Source: Prevotellaceae bacterium
GTDB taxonomy: Bacteria; Bacteroidota; Bacteroidia; Bacteroidales; Bacteroidaceae
Assembly (NCBI GenBank): GCA_022508685.1
Contig: JAFLUS010000013.1
Span: 1 to 14,801, forward strand
Length of the DNA: 14,801 nucleotides
Direction of reading: 5' to 3'
Below are positions 1-5,682 of this stretch, piece by piece. Both the position numbers and the translations under genes were made by a program. How positions within the stretch are numbered: position 1 is the stretch's first letter; every line of letters begins with the position of its first letter. Under the pieces are notes generated by a model. It saw only the letters and a list, made by a program, of their open reading frames with translations, made no database searches and was not told the DNA's origin.

Positions 1-76
1 GCGTATGCATAAGCGTGTTCACGTTTATGCGCACGCCGAAAACGAGTTGTGCGACAGGCTTTTTCGAATGCTTCAT
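1..76 (-). CDS. Possible N-terminal fragment of a gene running off the left edge
   Basis: From an ATG at 76-74 the minus strand is open to the window edge, giving about 25 residues that begin MKHSKKPVAQLVFGVRIN. I do not recognise the protein. In favour: the arrangement would be divergent from rprX, and a near-match to a -7 element (AATCTTTG read on the minus strand, plus 123-130) lies about 45 bases upstream of the ATG. Against: the fragment is very short, two plus-strand frames are also open here, and bases 1-36 form an imperfect inverted repeat that would be more typical of a non-coding stretch. Treat as tentative. Confidence 0.25.
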   Translation of the reverse strand, partial: MKHSKKPVAQLVFGVRINVNTLMHT

Positions 77-127
77 TTCCCCTGAAAATGATGCCCCACC
101 ACCCTTCCGCCGTACACTGCCACAAAG

Positions 128-156
128 ATTTTAGTTGCGAAATTCGCAACTAAAAT
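128..156. repeat. 29-bp near-perfect palindrome upstream of rprX
   Basis: Two 14-base arms (ATTTTAGTTGCGAA and its exact complement) flank a single central A. It lies about 60 bases upstream of the rprX -33 element and about 50 bases from the possible divergent gene at the left edge. The perfect symmetry suits a dimeric regulator's operator. It has no following U-tract in either direction, so it is not a standard terminator. The function is inferred, the symmetry is seen. Confidence 0.6.
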
Positions 157-217
157 TTGCCAAAAGTCTGAAAAACGGGGATTTTTTACATTTTTTTATT
201 AAAAAACGCCTACATTC

Positions 218-248
218 TTTGACAATTCTGAAACATTCCTTTACTTTG
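218..248 (+). promoter_or_regulatory. rprX promoter (Bacteroidota -33/-7 type)
   Basis: TTTG at 218-221 and TTACTTTG at 241-248 are separated by about 20 bases, a good match to the Bacteroidota sigma-ABfr layout of TTTG, 19-21 bases, TAnnTTTG (here with one base fewer between TA and TTTG). The expected transcription start falls at or within a few bases of the rprX ATG at 254, so the mRNA may be nearly leaderless. Confidence 0.65.
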
Positions 249-253
249 CAAGC

Positions 254-1735
254 ATGAAGAAGCGAACCATCGTCATTTTGGCTCTCGTCATGGGAGTGAC
301 CTTCATCGGACTGCTGGTGATGCAGATGCGCTATGTGGAGGAGGTACTCAACATGCGCCGGCAGCACTTTGAGGAATCCGCAAACCGCGCACTCAAGACG
401 GTGGCTCACGACTTGGAGTTGGAGGAGACGGCGCAGTACCTGCTCAACAAGCCGACACCGACGACTGCCGTTGCCGACACTGCAACGGCTGCCGCTGTAC
501 ACTCCGACACGCTCGACACCTACAGCACGACATCGACCATCTCCGGCGAATACTATACGAAGCGCAATGCACAGGGCAGCACCGGCGCGGCTGCCAAAGA
601 GGCACTCCGTCGGCAATACACTTACGAGAAGGACCTCATCGATGAAATCATCTATTCTATCCTCCACACCACCGGCGACCGTCCGCTGCAAGACCGCATC
701 GACTTCCGCCGACTGGACCAGAGTCTGAAGTCGGAACTGACGAACAACGACATCAACCTCGGCTACCACTTTGCCGTATACACCAACAACGGACGTTGCG
801 TATATCGTTGCCCCGACTACAGCGACGAAGGTAGCGAACTCACATTCGAGCAACCGCTGTTCCGCAATGCCGACGTGAAGAACATGGGCGTGCTGAAAGT
901 CCATTTTCCGGAATTCAGCCGCTACGTCTACCGCTCCATTACGTTCCTCACGCCCGCCATCGTGTTCACGCTCATCCTCCTCGTCACGTTCATCATCACC
1001 ATCGTGCTCGTGTTCCGCCAAAAGAAATTGTCGGAAATGAAGAACGACTTCATCAACAACATGACGCACGAGTTCAAGACGCCCATCTCCACCATTTCGC
1101 TGGCAGCACAGATGCTCAACGACGACACCGTTGCCAAGTCGCCAACCATGCTGAAACGATTGTCGAACACCATCAGCGACGAGACGAAGCGCCTGCGTTT
1201 TCAAGTCGAGAAAGTGCTGTTGCTCTCCATCTATGAAGACCAGACGGCACGGCTGAACCTCACGGAAATCAACGCAAACGAAGTCATTGCCGGCGTCATC
1301 CACACGCAGACGCTCAAAGTGACGAAGGATGGTGGAAAAATCGTTTCACACCTCAATGCCGAAGACCCTATCGTCATGGTCGACGAGATGCACTTCACCA
1401 ACGTCATCTTCAACCTCATGAACAATGCCATCAAGTATCGGCGGATGGACGTGCCGCTGGAACTCACCGTCGCCACATGGAACGAACCCCGCCACTTCTG
1501 CATCAGCATCAAGGACAATGGCATCGGCATCAAGAAAGAAAACCTGAAAAAAATCTTTGAAAAGTTCTACCGCGTCCACACCGGTAACCGACACGACGTC
1601 AAAGGATTTGGACTCGGGCTGGCATACGTCAAGAAAATCATCAACGACCACAAAGGCACCGTCCATGCCGAAAGCGAACTCGGCATCGGCACCACCTTCA
1701 TCATCCGACTGCCCCTGCTCAATCCCGCCAACTGA
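254..1735 (+). CDS. rprX: Sensor histidine kinase RprX
   Basis: This 493-residue protein is an inner-membrane sensor kinase that autophosphorylates on His and passes the phosphate to RprY. A first membrane helix (about 6-24) and a second (about 230-254) bracket a ~200-residue periplasmic sensor region with a Thr/Ala-rich stretch near 68-97. The HisKA H-box MTHEFKTP carries the phosphoacceptor His272. The HATPase domain shows the N box (NVIFNLMNNAIKY, 383-395), the G1 box DNGIGI (421-426), the F box (IFEKFYR) and the G2 box GFGLGLAY (451-458). The N-terminus MKKRTIVILALVMG and the following MRRQHFEESANRALKTV region resemble Bacteroides RprX, which supports this start. rprY follows after 64 bases. 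The periplasmic ligand cannot be told from sequence. The kinase assignment is near certain; the RprX name rests on remembered family resemblance and the paired regulator. Confidence 0.93.
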   Translation: MKKRTIVILALVMGVTFIGLLVMQMRYVEEVLNMRRQHFEESANRALKTVAHDLELEETAQYLLNKPTPTTAVADTATAAAVHSDTLDTYSTTSTISGEYYTKRNAQGSTGAAAKEALRRQYTYEKDLIDEIIYSILHTTGDRPLQDRIDFRRLDQSLKSELTNNDINLGYHFAVYTNNGRCVYRCPDYSDEGSELTFEQPLFRNADVKNMGVLKVHFPEFSRYVYRSITFLTPAIVFTLILLVTFIITIVLVFRQKKLSEMKNDFINNMTHEFKTPISTISLAAQMLNDDTVAKSPTMLKRLSNTISDETKRLRFQVEKVLLLSIYEDQTARLNLTEINANEVIAGVIHTQTLKVTKDGGKIVSHLNAEDPIVMVDEMHFTNVIFNLMNNAIKYRRMDVPLELTVATWNEPRHFCISIKDNGIGIKKENLKKIFEKFYRVHTGNRHDVKGFGLGLAYVKKIINDHKGTVHAESELGIGTTFIIRLPLLNPAN

Positions 1736-1799
1736 CCCTCTCCACATTCCTCACCCAATTGTCAACAATAACGATTAACCCTCATAAACTCACACAACT

Positions 1800-2498
1800 A
1801 TGGAAGAAAACTTTGAAGACGTCAGCATCCTGTTATGCGAAGACGATGAAAACCTCGGTATGCTGTTGCGCGAATACCTCGAAGCCAAAGGCTACAGAGC
1901 CGAACTCTGCGCAGACGGCGAAGAAGGCTACACCGCTTTCTGCAACCAACATTTCGACCTCTGCATTCTCGACGTGATGATGCCGAAGATGGACGGATTC
2001 ACCCTCGCCAACAAAATCCGCGAAATGGACCCCGACATCCCATTCATCTTCCTCACCGCAAAGACTCTCATCGAGGACGTTCGCAACGGCTTTGAACTCG
2101 GAGCCGACGACTACATCACCAAGCCCTTCCGCATGGACGTCGTCGTGCTGCGCATCGAAGCCATCCTGCGTCGTGTACGTGGAAAGAAAAACGCCAACGA
2201 CACCATCCGGAAAATCGGAAAGTTCACCTTCGACACGCAAAAGCAGATGCTCACCATCGGCGACACGCAGCATAAACTCACGACCAAGGAATCGGAACTG
2301 CTCACGCTCCTCAGCAACAAGGTGAACGAACTACTCCCGCGCGAATACGCCCTCAAGAACATCTGGATTGACGACAACTATTTCAACGCCCGCTCCATGG
2401 ATGTCTACATCACCAAACTGCGCAGGCACCTCAAACTCGACCCCAACGTCGAAATCCTCAACGTGCACGGAAAAGGCTACAAACTCGTCATCAGTTAA
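1800..2498 (+). CDS. rprY: Response regulator RprY (OmpR/PhoB type)
   Basis: This 232-residue cytoplasmic transcription factor is the partner of RprX. The receiver domain (about 6-120) has the acidic pocket Asp15/Asp16 (CEDDE), the phosphoacceptor Asp58 in ILDVMMPKMDG, the switch Thr86 (FLTAK) and the conserved Lys108 (TKPF). A winged-helix OmpR-type effector domain spans about 135-231, with the recognition-helix and wing signature SMDVYITKLRRHL and the closing GKGYKLV. It is encoded 64 bases downstream of rprX, and I see no separate promoter in the gap, so the two are probably co-transcribed. The ATG is preceded by A/C-rich sequence with no Shine-Dalgarno, as usual in this phylum. A strong hairpin terminator follows. 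Its target genes cannot be read from this window. Confidence 0.93.
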   Translation: MEENFEDVSILLCEDDENLGMLLREYLEAKGYRAELCADGEEGYTAFCNQHFDLCILDVMMPKMDGFTLANKIREMDPDIPFIFLTAKTLIEDVRNGFELGADDYITKPFRMDVVVLRIEAILRRVRGKKNANDTIRKIGKFTFDTQKQMLTIGDTQHKLTTKESELLTLLSNKVNELLPREYALKNIWIDDNYFNARSMDVYITKLRRHLKLDPNVEILNVHGKGYKLVIS

Positions 2499-2538
2499 TC
2501 TCTCGCACTGCGCTACGCAGCACGACACACACAGACAG

Positions 2539-2590
2539 CATCGTCGGAACGCCCGCATCGCGGCAAACGTTCCGACGATGTTTTTTCTTT
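2539..2590 (+). terminator. Intrinsic terminator after rprXY
   Basis: CATCGTCGGAACG at 2539-2551 pairs perfectly over 13 bp with 2568-2580. The 16-base loop contains a smaller CCGC/GCGG stem. The hairpin is followed at once by TTTTTTCTTTT. It lies 41 bases after the rprY stop. Confidence 0.92.
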
Positions 2591-2645
2591 TGACGGTGTT
2601 TTTCAGCCCACCCCACACTGCCCCGTCGCCTCTTCATTATCTTCT

Positions 2646-2681
2646 CACGCGCGCGTGCGCACGTATATATATATGTATGCA
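2646..2681. repeat. 36-bp alternating pyrimidine-purine tract (CG-rich then TA-rich)
   Basis: Every base from C2646 to A2681 alternates pyrimidine and purine. The first half is CG-rich (CACGCGCGCGTGCGCACG) and the second is (TA)5 plus TG/TA steps. Such sequence can adopt Z-form or cruciform structures under negative supercoiling. It sits between the convergent rprY and the small membrane-protein gene. A closely similar composite tract is at 11367-11397. Confidence 0.8.
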
Positions 2682-2717
2682 ACAAGAAAGCGGACATCCG
2701 AATACTCGGACATCCGC
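2680..2717 (-). terminator. Probable terminator for the minus-strand small membrane-protein gene
   Basis: Read on the minus strand, GCGGATGTCCG (2717-2707) pairs with CGGATGTCCGC (2700-2690) around a 6-base loop, using two G-U wobbles. It is followed by the T-rich run CTTTCTTGTTG. On the plus strand the wobbles become A/C mismatches, so the hairpin favours the minus transcript, which matches the direction of the gene ending at 2769. On the plus strand the same bases read as a direct repeat of CGGACATCCG. Confidence 0.6.
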
Positions 2718-2768
2718 ATATCATGTTACACCTGTGGACAGCCATGCCGCCACACTACGTTGCAACGC

Positions 2769-2966
2769 TTATTCCTCTTCCAACGGGAGATACTTGTTCA
2801 GCAGAATGTGAGCCAACAGACCCACCACAACCAACACGGCACTGCCAGTCGTATACCAATTCTGGTCCAACAAGTCACCCATTGCGGGAACAGCCGTTCC
2901 CAAAATCGAAAGAAGTGCGCCCAAGACAATGAGAACCACTCCCAAGTTTTTCAAAAATGTATTCAT
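2769..2966 (-). CDS. Small two-helix membrane protein, unknown function
   Basis: This 65-residue protein is MNTFLKNLGVVLIVLGALLS at its start, with a first membrane helix at about 8-28, a short loop (LLDQNWYTTGS) and a second helix at about 40-56, ending NKYLPLEEE. The ATG at 2966 is chosen over a longer TTG-initiated frame because the -7 element at 3015-3009 overlaps that upstream codon. The sequence resembles a small conserved Bacteroidales membrane protein whose function I do not know. It is transcribed alone, between the convergent rprXY and the divergent rpsF operon, with its own promoter and a likely terminator. No catalytic motif is visible. Confidence 0.72.
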   Translation of the reverse strand: MNTFLKNLGVVLIVLGALLSILGTAVPAMGDLLDQNWYTTGSAVLVVVGLLAHILLNKYLPLEEE

Positions 2967-3008
2967 TGTATTTTTCGTTTTAATTAATTCAACGTCATAT
3001 TGCGATTG

Positions 3009-3015
3009 CAAAATA
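3009..3015 (-). promoter_or_regulatory. -7 element for the small membrane-protein gene
   Basis: On the minus strand TATTTTGCA is close to TAnnTTTG (one spacer base short), about 43 bases upstream of the ATG at 2966. A one-mismatch -33 element (TTTC, plus 3040-3037) is about 21 bases further upstream. The leader is A/T-rich with no Shine-Dalgarno. Confidence 0.45.
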
Positions 3016-3141
3016 ACGAAATTTTGCGCAGAAAGCGAAACATTTAACCACTTTTTTTGCTACAGCCCACAAAATTCTACCTTTTCAAGAGATTTTTTAC
3101 AAAAAAGCCGACGAAACGATGCGTATCCCAAGAAAAAGTCG

Positions 3142-3230
3142 TAACTTTGCAACCGCTTTGCGCGCCGATGCGCCTCACGGGCACAACCGACGCCAAGCAC
3201 CATTATTCACAAACAAACATTAACAAACGT
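3142..3230 (+). promoter_or_regulatory. rpsF operon promoter and leader
   Basis: TAACTTTG at 3142-3149 matches the Bacteroidota -7 consensus exactly. No clear TTTG lies at -33. The resulting leader of about 75 bases is GC-rich at first and contains a small possible hairpin GCGC-GCCGAT-GCGC at 3160-3173 with CCG in its loop. In other bacteria an S6:S18 complex autoregulates by binding a CCG-containing structure in the rpsF leader. Whether this hairpin is such a site is only a possibility. Confidence 0.55.
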
Positions 3231-3566
3231 ATGAATCAGTACGAAACCGTTTTCATTCTCACTCCCGTTTTGTCTGACGAACAGACAAAGGAAGCGGTAG
3301 AAAAAATCAAAGGCCTGCTGACCGGCGCTGGCGCAGAAGTGTTCAGCGAAGAAAACTGGGGCCTGAAGAAACTGGCATACCCCATTCAGAAGAAGACCAC
3401 AGGCTTCTACGGAATGTTGGAGTACAACGCCGACCCCTCAGTGATTAAGAATTTCGAGTTGCAGTTGCGCCGCGACGAGCGTGTGCTCCGCTACATCACA
3501 GTCAAGAACGAAAAGTACGCTGCTCAATATGCAGAGAAGCGTCGTAACAAAAAGAAGGAGGCATAA
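3231..3566 (+). CDS. rpsF: 30S ribosomal protein bS6
   Basis: This 111-residue protein of the small-subunit platform binds 16S rRNA together with bS18. It begins [12 protein letters not shown] and contains the conserved segments [18 protein letters not shown] (43-60), [13 protein letters not shown] near 80-92, and a Lys/Arg-rich end. The length fits the family. The ATG at 3231 is chosen because the protein aligns with bS6 from that Met; an upstream in-frame extension would run across the promoter. It is the first gene of the rpsF-rpsR-rplI operon. There is no Shine-Dalgarno in front of it (AAACAAACATTAACAAACGT), in contrast with the next two genes. rpsR starts 2 bases after its stop. Confidence 0.97.
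   Translation: MNQYETVFILTPVLSDEQTKEAVEKIKGLLTGAGAEVFSEENWGLKKLAYPIQKKTTGFYGMLEYNADPSVIKNFELQLRRDERVLRYITVKNEKYAAQYAEKRRNKKKEA
3555..3561 (+). promoter_or_regulatory. Strong Shine-Dalgarno for rpsR
   Basis: AAGGAGG lies 7 bases before the rpsR ATG, inside the last codons of rpsF. This is a 7-base match to the complement of the 16S tail. It is unusual for this phylum, whose ribosomes largely ignore SD sequences, and it contrasts with SD-less starts elsewhere in the window. Confidence 0.85.
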
Positions 3567-3568
3567 TC

Positions 3569-3841
3569 ATGGCAGCACCACAGACATCTGAAATTCGCTA
3601 TCTCACCCCGAACGCAGTCGACGTGAAGAAGAAGAAATACTGCCGATTCAAGAAGAGCGGCATCAAGTACATCGACTACAAAGACCCCGAATTCCTCAAA
3701 AAATTCCTCAACGAGCAAGGCAAAATCCTGCCCCGCCGCATCACCGGCACCTCGCTGAAGTACCAGCGTCGTGTGGCACAAGCCGTAAAGCGTGCACGCC
3801 ACATCGCACTTCTTCCATTCGTAACCGACTTGATGAAATAA
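3569..3841 (+). CDS. rpsR: 30S ribosomal protein bS18
   Basis: This 90-residue platform protein partners bS6. It shows the family hallmarks [35 protein letters not shown] and [21 protein letters not shown]. The length is slightly above the usual 75-85, because of the N-terminal [18 protein letters not shown] stretch. It begins 2 bases after rpsF and is followed by rplI after 16 bases, the usual operon order minus ssb/priB. In Bacteroidia bS18 helps hold the 3' end of 16S rRNA away from mRNA, so its own strong Shine-Dalgarno is notable. Confidence 0.97.
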   Translation: MAAPQTSEIRYLTPNAVDVKKKKYCRFKKSGIKYIDYKDPEFLKKFLNEQGKILPRRITGTSLKYQRRVAQAVKRARHIALLPFVTDLMK

Positions 3842-3842
3842 A

Positions 3843-3849
3843 AAGGAGG
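3843..3849 (+). promoter_or_regulatory. Strong Shine-Dalgarno for rplI
   Basis: AAGGAGG begins 1 base after the rpsR stop and ends 8 bases before the rplI ATG. It is the second full-strength SD in this operon. Confidence 0.85.
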
Positions 3850-3857
3850 ACAACAGC

Positions 3858-4418
3858 ATGAAAATTATACTGAAAAAAGACATCCAAGGTTTAGGCTTCA
3901 AGGATGATGTCCTCATCGTGAAGGACGGATACGGCCGCAACTATCTTCTTCCGCAGGGAATGGCAGTGCTCGCCACTGACAAGGCCCTCAAAATGCTCAA
4001 CGAAGAACTGAAGCAGCGTGCCCACAAACTGGCAAAAATCAAAGCCGACGCAGAAGCAGCAGCAAAGAAATACGAAGGCGTTACACTCGTCATCGCAGCC
4101 AAAGTTTCTGACGGCAAGAACATCTACGGCTCCGTAGGCGCAGCACAAATCGCAGAAGCACTCGCAGCCAAAGGTATTGAAACCAACACGAAGCAAATCG
4201 TCTTCAAGGCAGTGAAAGAACTCGGCAAGTACGTAGCAGTCGTACAACTCCACAAGGAAGTTGCCGTAGAAATTCCGTTTGAAGTGATTGCTGAAAACGC
4301 TCCTGCAACACCCGAAGCAGCACCCGTTGCCGAAACGGCAGCACCTGCAGAGGAAGCAGCAGCCGAAGTTGCCGAAGAACCGGCGGCAGAGGTTTCCGAA
4401 ACAGAAGCAGAAGCATAA
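3858..4418 (+). CDS. rplI: 50S ribosomal protein bL9 with acidic Ala/Glu/Pro tail
   Basis: This 186-residue protein has the N-terminal 23S-binding domain with the signature DGYGRNYLLPQGMA (23-36), the long connecting helix (about 41-74, LNEELKQRAHKLAKIKADAE) and the C-terminal domain to about residue 146 (VSDGKNIYGSVGAAQIAEAL, then VEIPFEVIAE). bL9 is normally about 147-150 residues. The remaining ~40 residues are almost only Ala, Glu, Pro, Val and Thr, strongly acidic and probably disordered. The tail is in frame, ends with a normal stop and is followed by a terminator, so it is not a frameshift artefact by appearance. This is the last gene of the rpsF operon. Confidence 0.96.
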   Translation: MKIILKKDIQGLGFKDDVLIVKDGYGRNYLLPQGMAVLATDKALKMLNEELKQRAHKLAKIKADAEAAAKKYEGVTLVIAAKVSDGKNIYGSVGAAQIAEALAAKGIETNTKQIVFKAVKELGKYVAVVQLHKEVAVEIPFEVIAENAPATPEAAPVAETAAPAEEAAAEVAEEPAAEVSETEAEA

Positions 4419-4436
4419 CATCACGTACATATCTTT

Positions 4437-4474
4437 GAGGGCTGACTTGTTGAAAGCCAGCCCTCTTTGTTTTC
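4437..4474 (+). terminator. Terminator of the rpsF-rpsR-rplI operon
   Basis: GAGGGCTG (4437-4444) pairs with CAGCCCTC (4458-4465). An inner CTT/AAG pairing caps the stem, and the T-rich run TTTGTTTTCT follows. It begins 18 bases after the rplI stop. Confidence 0.88.
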
Positions 4475-4499
4475 TCCGTCATCCTACACCATTCCCTAC

Positions 4500-5642
4500 A
4501 TGAACGCACACCATTTCCGCAAGATACGCCGCGGCATCGTCCTGACGGCACTCGTCTTTATTTTTTCGTCCCTGTGCGCCGATGCCACCGTCATCATCAC
4601 TGATGCGGAAACCGGCGAACCGCTGCCCAAGGCATCAATATTCGACAGCAAAGGATGTTTCATCGCCATCACCGAAGACAACGGAGCCGTTCCGACAACG
4701 GTCGAGGCAGCAGCCTATCCGCTGAACATCCGATACGTGGGCTACGTACCCATCGAAGTTTCCGCTCCCGACGCGGGAAAAGTGGCTATGCTGAAGAACA
4801 CCTACGAACTTCCGGAAATCGTGGTGGACAATGCCGAACGCCATCTTCTCCATGTGCTGGCTTACGAACGGAGTTACGAATACGAGTACACCATCGCCGA
4901 TACCCTGCTGAGATTCACGGAGCGGATGGTGGATTTCGTGTTCCCACTTTCCAAGAAAGCCAAATTCAAGGGATGGCAAAATGCGCGGAAACTGGCTGAA
5001 CGCCAGTACATACACAACGTCAAATACAGAAAGGAAGTCAAGGCTGACACGCTGATATACAAGGAAAACACGTCGGCACGCGGGCACAACTACTTCTACG
5101 CCCTTGCCGACAAGTATGAGGTGCCCGAAGACCTCGTCAATGGAGCATCCTCGAAAGTCGTCGTCGACGGAAAATACAGTCCGAAGGCGACGTGGAGCAA
5201 GGTCGGCAAGAACTATTTTCTGGCAACAGACGACCTTGCCGACAAGAAAGACCACGTGTGGGCACCTGCAATCCTAAAACTTCTCGGGCTGTCCCTTGAG
5301 TTCACGCGCATGGAGTTCCTCTACAAGTTCAGTGCAGACGCTACCGGTTCCATCACGCCCGACATGATGGACGAAGTGGCTTACTATCTCAATTTCATCG
5401 GAAAGGGAAAGTTTATCAAGAAGGCAATGCGGCAGAGCGAGCCTGTCCCCGTGCAATGTTATGGCGAACTCTACGTCGTCGACCGCGCTTACCTGACGGA
5501 CGAGGAGGCGAAGGCATTGCAGAAAAATCCGCCGTCCGTCGCCGTCGACACGTTTCAGGCACCGCCCCACATCCCTGCCCCACCGGCAGAGTTCATTCGT
5601 CTGAAAGCGGAAATCATGGCGTCGAACCCTGATGCCCACTGA
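4500..5642 (+). CDS. Secreted protein with carboxypeptidase regulatory-like domain
   Basis: The predicted protein is 380 residues. A signal peptide (MNAHHFRKIRRGIVLTALVF, hydrophobic core about 13-25, cleavage likely after ADA near 29) leads into a beta-sandwich domain of the carboxypeptidase-regulatory type (about 30-110: VIITDAETGEPLPKASIF, GYVPIEV, then LPEIVV). The remaining ~270 residues have no motif I recognise. This resembles a Bacteroidota periplasmic or outer-membrane-associated family with an N-terminal regulatory-like fold but no TonB-dependent barrel. The ATG at 4500 is used because an earlier in-frame TTG lies inside the rplI terminator. No clear separate promoter is seen; a TATCTTTG at 4430 overlaps the terminator. 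It converges with the DUF4861 gene, with only 16 bases between stop codons. No enzymatic function can be assigned. Confidence 0.82.
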   Translation: MNAHHFRKIRRGIVLTALVFIFSSLCADATVIITDAETGEPLPKASIFDSKGCFIAITEDNGAVPTTVEAAAYPLNIRYVGYVPIEVSAPDAGKVAMLKNTYELPEIVVDNAERHLLHVLAYERSYEYEYTIADTLLRFTERMVDFVFPLSKKAKFKGWQNARKLAERQYIHNVKYRKEVKADTLIYKENTSARGHNYFYALADKYEVPEDLVNGASSKVVVDGKYSPKATWSKVGKNYFLATDDLADKKDHVWAPAILKLLGLSLEFTRMEFLYKFSADATGSITPDMMDEVAYYLNFIGKGKFIKKAMRQSEPVPVQCYGELYVVDRAYLTDEEAKALQKNPPSVAVDTFQAPPHIPAPPAEFIRLKAEIMASNPDAH

Positions 5643-5648
5643 TGGGCT

Positions 5649-5682
5649 GCACGGCGGTTCAGCGTGTGCGAACCTGCCGTGC
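5649..5682. other. Long hairpin at the convergent gene ends
   Basis: GCACGGC-GGTTC (5649-5660) pairs with GAACC-T-GCCGTGC (5670-5682), a 12-bp stem with one bulged T and a 9-base loop. It lies right after the stop at 5642 and contains the stop codon of the opposite gene (5659-5661). There is no T-run on either side, so if it ends transcription it is not a classical intrinsic terminator. It could block RNA polymerase or protect the 3' ends of both messages. Confidence 0.45.

Noticed and set aside
2..135. Plus-strand open frames at the left edge as the end of an upstream gene
   Set aside because: Two frames are open for only 27-44 codons with no recognisable ending, so neither can be supported over the minus-strand reading.
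131..1303. 390-residue minus-strand open frame
   Set aside because: Antisense to rprX and starts in the intergenic palindrome; no domain.
2541..2811. Small plus-strand open frames after rprY
   Set aside because: They run through two terminators and an alternating repeat tract, and encode low-complexity sequence.
4430..4437. TATCTTTG as a promoter for the secreted protein at 4500
   Set aside because: It matches the -7 consensus, but transcription would start inside the rplI terminator stem and no -33 is present; left as unproven.
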